Below are positions 24,888 through 32,793 of a DNA stretch of 40,421 nucleotides, piece by piece. The DNA comes from an uncultured delta proteobacterium. GTDB taxonomy: Bacteria > Bdellovibrionota_C > UBA2361 > CAIXSY01. The stretch is from contig CAIXSY010000192.1 in NCBI GenBank assembly GCA_903922175.1, forward strand, positions 1 to 40,421, written 5' to 3'. The translations under genes were made by a program, and so were the position numbers. Position 1 is the first letter of the stretch; every line of letters starts with the position of its first letter. The notes beneath the pieces are model-generated. The model was not told where the DNA came from. It saw only the letters and a list, made by a program, of their open reading frames with translations, and searched no databases.

Positions 24888-26816
24888 ATGTATCATTTTA
24901 ACGTGCTGGTGCGCGCATCTGTCCTGTTGGTTAGTTTCGCCTATGGGGCTGGTGGTGCTTGGGCTGAAGATCCGACGGGGGCTTCTCCGGTGGAGATTGT
25001 GGTCACTCCGAACAGGACCGAGACCCCGCTGCGCGAGGTGGCGAGCTCGGTGAGCGTCATTACGGCGGCTGATATTAAGGAAAAAGGATCGAACTCGGTT
25101 GTTGACGTGCTGCACGATATTCCGGGGGTCGATGTGGTGCAAAGCGGCGGCCCGGGTGGAAACGCTGCAGTTTTTATTCGCGGTGCCAATGCCGATCATA
25201 CCCTCGTGCTGATCGATGGGATTGAGGCTAACAATCCGATCTCACCCAACCGAGCCTTTAATTTTGCTGACCTGAGCGTTGATGATATCGAGCGCATCGA
25301 AGTGCTGCGTGGTCCACAGAGCACGCTTTATGGCTCAGATGCTCTCGGCGGGGTGATCCAGATTATCACGAAGAAGGGAACCAAGAAGACGATCGTCGGC
25401 GCTTCGGCAGAAGCGGGTTCGTATGATTCCTACACCGAAACAGCGCATGCTTCGGGCGGCAACGATCTTCGTAACTTCTCTTTTTCAGCATCGCAGCGCA
25501 ACGTGCATAGCTTCTCGGCTGCAGACAAGCGTGATGGCAATAGCGAAGCCGATGCCTATGCCAATAGCTCCTTTGCGGGACGCGTTGGTGTGACGCCTGC
25601 AAAAGACCTCGAAGGGGCCCTTTTCCTGCGCTACAACGATGCTCACACGAACCTTGACAATAGCGCTGGCGCTGGCGGTGACGATCCGAACAGGCTGCTC
25701 AAGAATCAAGAGATCTTTACGCGCGGTGAAGTGCGTAACTCTTTCTTCGATGAAACACTGAAGCAGATCTGGTTTGGCGATTACACCGAGCATCGGCTCG
25801 ACGATGACAATGATCCCGATCCGGCACACCCGCTTGATAGTCAGCGTAGCCACTATAACGGAGGCTTGTTTAAGTACGGACTGGAAAATGCTCTCCGTCT
25901 AACCTCGTACCTATCCTTACTTGGTGGGGTGGAGAATGCGGTTGAGCGCGGCAGCTCTCTTTTGGATAGCGATAGTGCCTACGGCCCCTACACCGACCAG
26001 TTCTATGGCAAAAGTCAGCGTACGACGGGCTACTTTGGCCAGGCGAGCCTCTCGCTATGCGAGGCTTTTCACAGCACGTTCGGTGTGCGCTTGGATGATA
26101 ATTCGGCGTTTGGCACGCATGCCACTTGGCGTGTAGCACCCACGTACTATGTAAGTGATAGTGGCACTAAGTTTTCGGCGAGTGTCGGAACGGGATTTAA
26201 GGCACCGTCGTTGTATCAGCTCTATTCACCGTACGGCGACCCAACGCTGCTACCGGAAAAGAGCTTGGGGATTGATGCTGGTGTCAGTCAGTCGTTTCTG
26301 GGTGAGAGTGTTACGCTCGGTGTCACCTACTTCTGGAATAGGTTTGATAACCTGGTGACCTTTAACCCAGCTACATTCGTTCTTGAAAATAGTGGCGGGG
26401 CACATACACAAGGCATCGAAGCTTCGTCTGAGTATGAAATAAGTAAGGCCTGGCAGGCGCGCGGTACCTTTACGTACACCGATACCAGTGATGATGAAAC
26501 GGGACAATCGCTGCTTCGGCGTGCACGTCTGATGTCTTCGGCACGTCTAAGCTACAAAGAGGAGGAGCGTTGGGGGGCACATGCCGAGGTTCTTGCCGTG
26601 GGGAGCCGTCCCGATAACGACTACAACAGCTATCCGCCGACTCGTACCACGTTGGCAGGCTATGCTCTGCTCAATGTTGGGGCTTTTTATGGGTTGTCCA
26701 GGAATGTTGAGCTCTATGTTCGGGCGGAAAATCTGCTTGATAAAAAATATCAGGAGGTTCTTGGTTACGGCACGGCGGGAGCTACGGGGTATATTGGGGT
26801 GAAGGTGAGGATGTAG
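24888..26816 (+). CDS. btuB: TonB-dependent vitamin B12 outer-membrane receptor
   Basis: A 642-residue protein with a signal peptide ending AGGAWA. The TonB box region EIVVTPNRTETPLREV is at the mature N-terminus. Plug-domain motifs follow: VVDVLHDIPGVDVVQSGG, AAVFIRGANADHTLVLIDG and RIEVLRGPQSTLYGSDALGGVIQIIT. The 22-strand barrel comes next and ends in RAENLLDKKYQEVLGYGTAGATGYIGVKVRM, with the family's RxxNLxDKxY. A BtuB function is supported by the cobalamin riboswitch directly upstream and the btuFDC genes downstream. It imports cobalamin across the outer membrane with TonB energy. A hairpin begins right at its stop codon. Confidence 0.93.
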   Translation: MYHFNVLVRASVLLVSFAYGAGGAWAEDPTGASPVEIVVTPNRTETPLREVASSVSVITAADIKEKGSNSVVDVLHDIPGVDVVQSGGPGGNAAVFIRGANADHTLVLIDGIEANNPISPNRAFNFADLSVDDIERIEVLRGPQSTLYGSDALGGVIQIITKKGTKKTIVGASAEAGSYDSYTETAHASGGNDLRNFSFSASQRNVHSFSAADKRDGNSEADAYANSSFAGRVGVTPAKDLEGALFLRYNDAHTNLDNSAGAGGDDPNRLLKNQEIFTRGEVRNSFFDETLKQIWFGDYTEHRLDDDNDPDPAHPLDSQRSHYNGGLFKYGLENALRLTSYLSLLGGVENAVERGSSLLDSDSAYGPYTDQFYGKSQRTTGYFGQASLSLCEAFHSTFGVRLDDNSAFGTHATWRVAPTYYVSDSGTKFSASVGTGFKAPSLYQLYSPYGDPTLLPEKSLGIDAGVSQSFLGESVTLGVTYFWNRFDNLVTFNPATFVLENSGGAHTQGIEASSEYEISKAWQARGTFTYTDTSDDETGQSLLRRARLMSSARLSYKEEERWGAHAEVLAVGSRPDNDYNSYPPTRTTLAGYALLNVGAFYGLSRNVELYVRAENLLDKKYQEVLGYGTAGATGYIGVKVRM

Positions 26817-26836
26817 GGAGGTGCTCGCACCTCCCT
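26815..26836 (+). terminator. hairpin overlapping the btuB stop codon
   Basis: A perfect 10-base stem AGGGAGGTGC / GCACCTCCCT with a 2-base spacing, beginning at the stop codon. It is not followed by a run of T, so it may attenuate transcription or protect the 3' end rather than terminate fully. Confidence 0.5.
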
Positions 26837-26944
26837 AATCGTATAGTTATATGCCATCACCATTTCTACTAAGAATAAATATTGAAGATGGGTCAGGATT
26901 GGTGAACATAGTGAGAAGTAGGAATGAATGTTGCTTGCTCGTAG

Positions 26945-27106
26945 CGACGGAGGTCCCTCCTCTCCCCTTTTGGTGGAATCATCGGTAGCTTTGGCAAAGC
27001 ACGGGAAAAGGGGAGAGTTCGGGATGACATTAAAAAAAATGTCATCCCGAGCGCAAGTCACTAGTTGGAGTGTGCTTGACTCAACTGCTAGCGAGGACCT
27101 CCGTCG
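26945..27106 (+). repeat. 162-bp palindromic element between btuB and btuF, divergent R3 relative
   Basis: Perfect 12-base ends CGACGGAGGTCC and GGACCTCCGTCG bound the element. Inside is a 12-base perfect stem CTCTCCCCTTTT / AAAAGGGGAGAG with a 34-base loop, and a second stem GGGATGACATT / AATGTCATCCC. The first stem-loop aligns without gaps to the R3 hairpin (shared GTGG, TATC-like, GCT and GCA positions in the loop). It has a compensated stem pair (A-T in R3, C-G here). Confidence 0.7.
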
Positions 27107-27190
27107 TTCGCCGAGCCCTATACCTCGTCGGACCGAGGTGAGCTTTTGCTAACGGCAGAATTAGGTAAAGGTTTCTTTTGAGAAGGTAAT

Positions 27191-28075
27191 ATGACGAAAG
27201 CATACCTCCCCTATTTAACCCTCTGCAGCGCATTGCTCCTCCTTTTACCTACGTTCGCCGCCAACGCCGACGTCGTCCCTGCCCCTACCTGCGCCCGTAT
27301 CGTGTCTTTGTCGCCGAGCGTAACCGAGACGCTGTACGTGCTTGGGCTTGGGGATTCGATCGTTGGCGTGACGCGCTATTGCCTGTACCCAGTGCAGGCT
27401 CAGGCAAAACCTAAGGTGGGAGGATTTCTTGATCCGAGTAATGAAACTATCGCCTCACTCACCCCATCGCTGGTGATTACCGTTCGCGAGCAGGAGGAGG
27501 AACGGCGCTTCCTGGAGACGCTTGGTATAAAAACATTGTCGGTTGAGCACAAAAGTATCAAGGGCATCCTCAACTCGATTGACGAGATCGCCTCTATCTG
27601 TGGCCGTGCAGAGGAGGGGCGTAGGCTGCGCGCAGATTTAGAGCAACGGGTAGAAGCCGTTCGTCAGCGGAGTGCAGGAAGGCCGCGTGTGCGGGTATTG
27701 GTCGCCGTGGGTGGTAATGAACAGGACGGTGAGCTCTCGCATCTGTTTGTCTCTGGCCGCGATGGCTACTACGACCAGATGCTCTCGATTGTCGGTGCGG
27801 ATAATGTTTATAGCGGCACGACCGCCAATCTGCCTTCGCTTTCTAAGGAGGGGCTGATTGTGCTTAATCCCGAGGTGGTGATTCAGATCGGCTCAGAGAG
27901 CGATGGGTTGCGGGTTGCCCCCGAGGCGATACTTCGAGCATGGTCTAAGCTGTCCATGATCAATGCCGTGAAAAACAAGCGAATTCATATATTTACACAG
28001 GACTTCGCCTCGATCCCAGGACCTCGCTTTGTGCTTCTCCTCGAAGAATTTGCTAGAGTTATACATCCAACCTAG
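27191..28075 (+). CDS. btuF: periplasmic B12-binding protein of the ABC importer
   Basis: A 294-residue protein with a Sec signal peptide (LLLLLPTFAANA). The mature start, ARIVSLSPSVTETLYVLGLGDSIVGVTRYCLYP, is the BtuF/FecB-type opening. VGGFLDPSNETIASLTPSLVI and ADNVYSG follow, as in class III binding proteins. It carries cobalamin from BtuB to the inner-membrane importer. GAGAAGG precedes the ATG. btuD begins 13 bases after its stop, so btuF, btuD and btuC form an operon. Separation from btuB by the palindromic element suggests that btuFDC may also have its own promoter. Confidence 0.9.
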   Translation: MTKAYLPYLTLCSALLLLLPTFAANADVVPAPTCARIVSLSPSVTETLYVLGLGDSIVGVTRYCLYPVQAQAKPKVGGFLDPSNETIASLTPSLVITVREQEEERRFLETLGIKTLSVEHKSIKGILNSIDEIASICGRAEEGRRLRADLEQRVEAVRQRSAGRPRVRVLVAVGGNEQDGELSHLFVSGRDGYYDQMLSIVGADNVYSGTTANLPSLSKEGLIVLNPEVVIQIGSESDGLRVAPEAILRAWSKLSMINAVKNKRIHIFTQDFASIPGPRFVLLLEEFARVIHPT

Positions 28076-28088
28076 GCGGCGCCAACGT

Positions 28089-28874
28089 ATGAACGAACAA
28101 GCAATCCTTAATGTCGTAAACCTTGGCGTTCGCCGTGGTAGCCGAACCATCTTGCAGCAGCTGACGTGGAGCGTTGCCAGTGGGGAGTTGCTGGCGCTCG
28201 TCGGTCCTAATGGCGCTGGCAAGACGACGCTTCTTAAATGTTTGGCGGGACTAATTGCACACACAGGAGAGGTGGCGTTGCACGGTGTCTCGCTTTCGAG
28301 CCTGGCTCGCAGGAAGTTGGCCCAGATAGTTGCCTATGTGCCGCAGAGTGTCGACCTCTCCTTTCCCTTCAGCGTGCGCGAGTTCGTTAGCTTTGGGCGC
28401 TATCCCCATCTTGAGCGCTTTTGCGGGTTACAGCCCGAGGATGAGCGCTTTGTAGAAGCTCTTCTCGAAAAGGTTGGTATTCGCTCACTTGCAGATCAAC
28501 GTGTCAGCTCGCTCAGCGGTGGTGAGCGGCAGAAGGTGCTGCTTGCCTCGGCGCTGGCGCAACAGCCGAAGCTGCTCCTTCTGGATGAGCCGACGGCCTA
28601 TCTTGATCCGAAGCGGCAGCGAGATCTTATGGCGCTGCTCCATACGCTCTGTTCCGACGGGCTCTCGGTGGTGGCGGTTACGCACGACATTAACGGTATG
28701 GGGCGTGAGGCCGATCGAATCTTGGCACTTAAAGCCGGTCAGCAGCATTTCTTGGGAACTCCTGAGGAGTTTATCCGTCCCGAAATATTGGCGGGACTGT
28801 ATGACGAGCGCTTTACGCTCTTTACTCATCCCGAGTCCAAGCGCCAGGTGGCTATTACCCATTCTACTCACTAA
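28089..28874 (+). CDS. btuD: B12 ABC importer ATPase
   Basis: About 261 residues from ATG 28089; a TTG/GTG-type upstream extension in the same frame overlaps btuF and is rejected. It has Walker A GPNGAGKT (39-46), Q-loop VAYVPQS, signature SLSGGERQK and Walker B LLLLDEP followed by TAYLDPKRQ, with the switch histidine in AVTHDINGM. This is the FepC/BtuD-type ATPase. It powers cobalamin import together with BtuC. btuC overlaps its stop codon (TAATG), which points to coupled translation. Confidence 0.92.
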   Translation: MNEQAILNVVNLGVRRGSRTILQQLTWSVASGELLALVGPNGAGKTTLLKCLAGLIAHTGEVALHGVSLSSLARRKLAQIVAYVPQSVDLSFPFSVREFVSFGRYPHLERFCGLQPEDERFVEALLEKVGIRSLADQRVSSLSGGERQKVLLASALAQQPKLLLLDEPTAYLDPKRQRDLMALLHTLCSDGLSVVAVTHDINGMGREADRILALKAGQQHFLGTPEEFIRPEILAGLYDERFTLFTHPESKRQVAITHSTH

Positions 28875-29866
28875 TGATCTCCACGATGATCTCGACAAGG
28901 CGACGCCTCATTATTTTCGGACTGGCAATGATCGCCATCCTCTTCGCTTGCCCGTTCCTTCCGCTCTCGCTCTGGGATGGGCCGGCACAGGCGGTGGCGC
29001 CGATGATCTTCTGGGAGATTCGCGTTCCACGAGTCTTGGGTGCTTTTTTGGCGGGTGCCGGGTTGGCGACCTGCGGGTTAGTCTTTCAGAGCATGTTTCG
29101 TAATGTGCTAGCGACGCCGTTTACGCTGGGGGTCTCGAGCGGCGCCGCTTTTGGGGCCAGTCTCTTCTATGCTTTGGGGTTTAATTGGTCGCTTGTTGGG
29201 CTTTCAGGCTCAGCATTATTTGCGATTCTTGGAGCACTAGGAACAACATTTCTGGTCTTTCTCCTCGGTCGCTTGCGACGCAGCGCAAACTCGGCGGAGG
29301 TCACCTTGCTTCTTTCGGGCGTGGTGATCAGTTTCTTCTTTTCAAGCCTGATCCTTCTTTTGCAGTATCTGAGTGACTTCGCTGGACTGTTTAAGATTAC
29401 ACGCTGGCTGATGGGAAGCCTCGAGCTGATGGAGTACCGCGTGGTTGTTGCCCTTCTTATCGTTGTCGTCTTTGGGGCAGTAATAAGTTTCCTGAATGCG
29501 CATGAACTTAACCTGCTTAGTGCTGGTGAGGAGTTCGCTTTAAGTAAGGGGGTGGCGGTAGTGCGCGTGCGCTGGACACTGGTGGCGGTGACCTCGCTTG
29601 TTGTCGGCGCTGTGGTTTCGTTTTGCGGTCCGATCGGCTTTGTCGGGATTATGGTGCCACACATCTGTCGAATCCTCTTTGGTCTAAATCACCGCGTCTT
29701 AAGCCCCTGTGTTTTTCTCTTCGGCGGCGCATTTTTAGTTCTCTGTGACACGCTGGCGCGGACAGCCATCGCCCCGTATGAGATACCGGTGGGGGTGATC
29801 ACCTCGCTTCTCGGCGGGCCGTTTTTCTTGTGGCTGTTGCTGCGCGGGGAGGAGGAGCAGAGTTAG
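28874..29866 (+). CDS. btuC: B12 ABC importer permease (FecCD family)
   Basis: A 330-residue protein with about ten membrane segments. Family blocks are IFWEIRVPRVLGAFLAGAGLATCGLVFQSMFRNVLATPFTLGVSSGAAFGA near the start, ELNLLSAGEEFALSKGV in the coupling loop, and FCGPIGFVGIMVPHICRILFG near 250. These define the FecCD/BtuC permeases. Its ATG overlaps the btuD stop. A hairpin follows the stop directly. Named btuC from operon context; sequence alone would not separate it from siderophore permeases. Confidence 0.92.
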   Translation: MISTMISTRRRLIIFGLAMIAILFACPFLPLSLWDGPAQAVAPMIFWEIRVPRVLGAFLAGAGLATCGLVFQSMFRNVLATPFTLGVSSGAAFGASLFYALGFNWSLVGLSGSALFAILGALGTTFLVFLLGRLRRSANSAEVTLLLSGVVISFFFSSLILLLQYLSDFAGLFKITRWLMGSLELMEYRVVVALLIVVVFGAVISFLNAHELNLLSAGEEFALSKGVAVVRVRWTLVAVTSLVVGAVVSFCGPIGFVGIMVPHICRILFGLNHRVLSPCVFLFGGAFLVLCDTLARTAIAPYEIPVGVITSLLGGPFFLWLLLRGEEEQS

Positions 29867-29888
29867 CAGGGCCCTTCGGTCCCTGCTA
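29864..29888 (+). terminator. hairpin at the end of the btuFDC operon
   Basis: TAGCAGGGCC / GGTCCCTGCTA forms a stem with one bulge and a short loop, starting at the stop codon of btuC. The T-run behind it is weak (CCTTGTT), so it is a likely but not certain terminator. Confidence 0.6.
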
Positions 29889-29958
29889 GCCTTGTTAAAG
29901 CATGGGATTGTGCGTGCATAGTATCCCCCCTCCAAGAACGATTGTATATGAGAGGAAG

Positions 29959-30198
29959 ATGCGACCTGGCGAAGTGGGGTTAAGCCTTCTTAATCCGGAG
30001 CAGTACCGATATGAATTGCTCGGAAAGATTGCTGATGATGTGAAACAAGCAGCGAAAATCTTTGCAAATAACTATTCTGTTAGCGGAATTGATACTAAGA
30101 TGCTCATCCGCCGTATCAGTGTTACCGAAGTTGAACTCTATTTGCACTATCGAGTCATAATTTTGCCGCAGGGAATGGGGTTTCTTGGGGCACAATAG
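29959..30198 (+). CDS. small protein of unknown function
   Basis: 79 residues starting MRPGEVGLSLLNPEQYRYELLGKIADDVKQAAKIFANNYSVSG. I chose the ATG at 29959 because GAGAGGA lies five bases before it; the frame also extends to an ATG at 29902 without SD. The composition is protein-like, with a helix followed by two strands (MLIRRISVTEVELYLHYRVIIL). I do not recognise the family. A second small gene starts about 100 bases downstream. Confidence 0.5.
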   Translation: MRPGEVGLSLLNPEQYRYELLGKIADDVKQAAKIFANNYSVSGIDTKMLIRRISVTEVELYLHYRVIILPQGMGFLGAQ

Positions 30199-30293
30199 AT
30201 GAGCGGGGTTTGGGCAGCGCTTAGTGCCAATCTTTTTGGCTTGAGGCAATAACCAAGCCAGGGAATTAATTTCGCAAAGAAAGATGAGAATAA

Positions 30294-30683
30294 ATGGAAA
30301 ATGACGAAATATCTAAACTGCACACGTACCAGTGGATGCAGAGCCGGATTCCTGCACTGGATGCGCTTACTGCTTTCGTGCCTGAGAAGTTGCTGCCGAT
30401 AAATTCTTCCATGAAGCAGACTTTGGACCAAATCAAAGGCGAATCACGATGGTATCCTGTTGAGGGGGGACACCGAGTTCTCATACGTGACTTTAATGAT
30501 CTCACCTACGATAGTGCCCTGTTCACGATTGAGAAAGGTGCCTGGGCTCATGAACACTGTGATATCTGTGACGAACGTATTCCACAGATGACTCTTTGCT
30601 ATGTCACAGGAGTTGATGAGCCTTATCATCTTCTATGCGTCAAGTGCTATGAAGAGAAGGTAATGTCTATTGCCTCATCATGA
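30294..30683 (+). CDS. small zinc-ribbon-like protein of unknown function
   Basis: A 129-residue protein. The N-terminal 85 residues have no recognised domain. The C-terminal part has HCDICDERIPQMTLCYVTGVDEPYHLLCVKCYEEKV, a CxxC...CxxC pair that should bind zinc. GATGAG lies before the ATG. The last residues (MSIASS) and the stop codon come from the beginning of the R2 repeat, so the original C-terminus may have been slightly different. Function unknown. Confidence 0.6.
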   Translation: MENDEISKLHTYQWMQSRIPALDALTAFVPEKLLPINSSMKQTLDQIKGESRWYPVEGGHRVLIRDFNDLTYDSALFTIEKGAWAHEHCDICDERIPQMTLCYVTGVDEPYHLLCVKCYEEKVMSIASS

Positions 30684-30820
30684 GTTTCCCCCTTCGCTCG
30701 GCCTTCCCACTTCGCCTGGCCTTGCGGCCAGTGCTTCGTGGGACAAGTGCGGCCGAAGCTATGGCGAGACAGGCTACGGCCGAAAGCTGCAGCGGCATCA
30801 GATGCAGTCAGCAGAAAACT
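30666..30820. repeat. R2 family repeat, copy b
   Basis: It starts TCTATTGCCTCATCATGAG and matches 9205-9355, with strong identity through GCGGCCGAAGCTATGG, GCGAGACAGGCT and GCAGCGGCATCAGATGC. It contains nested short palindromes (GGCCTTGCGGCC, GCTGCAGC, GCATCAGATGC). It overlaps the last codons of the small zinc-ribbon gene. The following 130 bases to 30953 contain no gene I can support. Confidence 0.7.
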
Positions 30821-30953
30821 GACTTCGGATCGCTCCCGTCTCGGCTCTCACCGATCCGAGGTATGGAGGTTGGTGAAACACCTTGCGGCGAGAGACGGAG
30901 AGAGCCGATTAAAGATAAACGCTCGTCGGTCTGAAATATCGCCTCGCTAGCCC

Positions 30954-31251
30954 TTATAACCACTCCAGCAGCGTGCTTCTCAGCGCCTCCTTGAGATCAT
31001 AAAAAGCCAGATTATGACCAGCTGTCGTCGATGTAAGGCGACGAACACGTCCCGCACCTTTGTAGGCCAACTCCAATTTAGCCGAATGGCTAGGGGGCAC
31101 CATCGTATCTTTGAGGCCATGGGCAAGGAGTAGGTCCGTTGTCTTAAGATCTTTGGGAAGTAAGGGCTCCAGGAAAGATATGCACGTCCTGCGTAAGTAC
31201 GAGGAGCGCAGCAAACCCGGCAACATAAAGAGCGAATTTTATTAGGTCCAT
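30954..31251 (-). pseudogene. alpha/beta-hydrolase pseudogene with internal deletion
   Basis: On the minus strand an ATG at 31249-31251 opens MDLIKFALYVAGFAALLVLTQDVHIFPGALTSQ, a membrane-anchored N-terminus known from serine-hydrolase-like proteins, and stops after about 34 codons. In another frame the C-terminal part follows: LLLAHGLKDTMVPPSHSAKLELAYKGAG and STTAGHNLAFYDLKEALRSTL. This has the usual D and H of an alpha/beta-hydrolase triad. The nucleophile region (about 200 residues) is missing. This is a gene reduced to its two ends by an internal deletion with a frame change. Confidence 0.65.
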
Positions 31252-31285
31252 CTATCTCAGACTATCGGTTGATTGTTCCATCTTA

Positions 31286-31370
31286 CAGGTTATAAACCTT
31301 CGGCTTTAGCCGGAAAAGCGACTTTCGGTCGCCTTCAAACCTACCGGCTTTAGTCGGTAGTGGTTTAGTT
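31286..31370. repeat. array of three short hairpins
   Basis: Three hairpins lie in a row: CGGCTTTAGCCG, GCGACTTTCGGTCGC, and a longer CTACCGGCTTTAGTCGGTAG flanked by AACC/GGTT. First and third share the CGGCTTTAG core. The compact layout resembles REP/BIME-type or IS200/IS605-end elements. No transposase is nearby. Confidence 0.55.
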
Positions 31371-31452
31371 ATTCCGACTGTTCAGTCCAACATTCCTCTG
31401 TTTATCCTATGGGTTATCTTTGCCCGAGGGATTGGTCAGTTCAGGGCGCAAG

Positions 31453-31540
31453 GATTATTTTTAACGCGAATGGGCGAAGTCACGAAGGATTACAATGCCT
31501 TACCTTCGTTCCTTTCATCCTTCGCGTTGAAAATAAAATC
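31453..31540. repeat. inverted-repeat element (about 88 bp)
   Basis: Ends ATTATTTTTAACGCGAA and TTCGCGTTGAAAATAAAAT are near-perfect inverted repeats. Inside, CGAAGGAT and ATCCTTCG form a second nested pair. The short ORF that covers it is not protein-like, so it is read as a small non-coding element. Confidence 0.5.
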
Positions 31541-31706
31541 GTAAAAGTATCGCTAGGTTATAGTGAACATTCTTACGCCCTAGTAGTTATTTATCTTTGC
31601 CTACCTCTTTTTAACGCGGTATAAACCTTGCGGCTGCTACCTGTTCATTGAGTGACGCCTCATGGGCGTGAATTTCGCTTTTGTAGTTGAGTTTGGGGAG
31701 CCTTAT

Positions 31707-32447
31707 ATGAACCAGCATCATTTATCACGTCATATCCCGGCACATCGCGCTGGTGAACGGTGGGGCGAAATGACACTACAGCATCAGCCCACGTTAGGCT
31801 GTGAATTCGATCTTCTTCCGGATTTCGAAATCGCCAGAGTAATTCGGGAGCACTCCCCTTTTCATAATCACCCGTTGACCCCGCGAGGGATTCCAGAATT
31901 TATAACGCAGGTCACGGGGGAGTTGGTAGAGCGAACGCTGGATAAGGAGACACTTCGGCAGCACTACATTGTAGCTGCATCCCTCGTCTTGTTCGCGCGC
32001 CATCTGCTGAACTTGGGAATAGAAGAGGTAAGCGTGAGTGCCTTTGAGCGACTTCTGCGACATCCTCCGCATAATATAGAGAAACCGCTTGGTCTTATCT
32101 TTAAGGCCTCGGATGGTGGTGATCTGGTAGAGTTAAATGGGGCACACCTCTCTAGTGGGGGGCTGCTTGAGGTGAGCGAAGAGTCGGAAGCTGGAGGTCC
32201 GAGATTTAAGACCAGTGATCGTGTCCAGGCTACCATTGAAGACGCTCTGCGCGAAGTGCGCGCAGAGATCTCTCATGGGTATCGGTATGCACTGCACTTT
32301 GCTTTTATCGGATATCACCACGTTTGCCTGCCTATATTTAATATTCGTTCATCCTCAGAAACGGCGGACTTAATACTGTCTGAAGAATTGCGCGTTCATC
32401 GTGGCCGGTTTTTTCTGCAGATGCCTGAGTTCTTGAGTGAATCTTGA
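31707..32447 (+). CDS. protein of unknown function
   Basis: About 246 residues from ATG 31707, chosen because GGGGAG lies seven bases before it; an ATG at 31662 is in frame but lacks SD. There is no signal peptide or membrane segment, so it is probably cytoplasmic. The sequence has an amphipathic middle (LRQHYIVAASLVLFARHLLNLGIEEVSVSAFERLLRHPP) and a helical stretch (SDRVQATIEDALREVRAEISHGYRYALHF). Histidines are frequent (QHHLSRHIPAHRAGER, REHSPFHNHP, GYHHV) and could bind metal, but no motif is recognised. It is flanked by repeats on both sides. Confidence 0.65.
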   Translation: MNQHHLSRHIPAHRAGERWGEMTLQHQPTLGCEFDLLPDFEIARVIREHSPFHNHPLTPRGIPEFITQVTGELVERTLDKETLRQHYIVAASLVLFARHLLNLGIEEVSVSAFERLLRHPPHNIEKPLGLIFKASDGGDLVELNGAHLSSGGLLEVSEESEAGGPRFKTSDRVQATIEDALREVRAEISHGYRYALHFAFIGYHHVCLPIFNIRSSSETADLILSEELRVHRGRFFLQMPEFLSES

Positions 32448-32455
32448 GCTGCCGT

Positions 32456-32605
32456 AACTAGTCAGCACTTTTAGTGAAGGCGCAGGGAAAATTCGATGAC
32501 GTTGACGTCTAATGTCTTACGCCGGACGTCCTACGTCGACGCAAGACGTCCGGCGTTAGTCGTTTGACGTCGGCATCATCGATCTTTTAGTTAAATAGTT
32601 CCCTA
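32456..32605. repeat. R1 family repeat, long copy (c)
   Basis: The core runs TTGACGTC, TAATGTC, TTACGCC, GGACGTC, CTACGTC, GACGC, AAGACGTC, CGGCGTT, AGTCGTT, TGACGTC. Its two arms (from GATGACG to GCATCATC) pair over about 40 bases with few mismatches. The outer ends are diverged from copies a and b. It lies between 31707-32447 and the O-antigen ligase gene. Confidence 0.75.
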
Positions 32606-32793
32606 GAGTACGGACTAGTTACGAGCTACCCTTCCTTGGGATCCTGCGGTAAGTATCGCCTATTGCGGCCCTAGTGGCCTACATTGCCTTCTCTCGGAGG
32701 CCGTTGTATTTTCACGGGGAGCCTTGCCGCTATAAGTTCGTGCAAGGAGGGAGCGATGTCACGCTCTTCCATGAGACAATTTAAGTACCCCCC

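Noticed and set aside
29167-29664. 165-residue minus-strand ORF opposite btuC
   Set aside because: It is low complexity (Thr/Arg/Ser) and arises from the membrane-protein codon pattern on the other strand.
31409-31624. 71-residue plus-strand ORF
   Set aside because: It runs through an inverted-repeat element, has no SD, and shows no protein-like composition.
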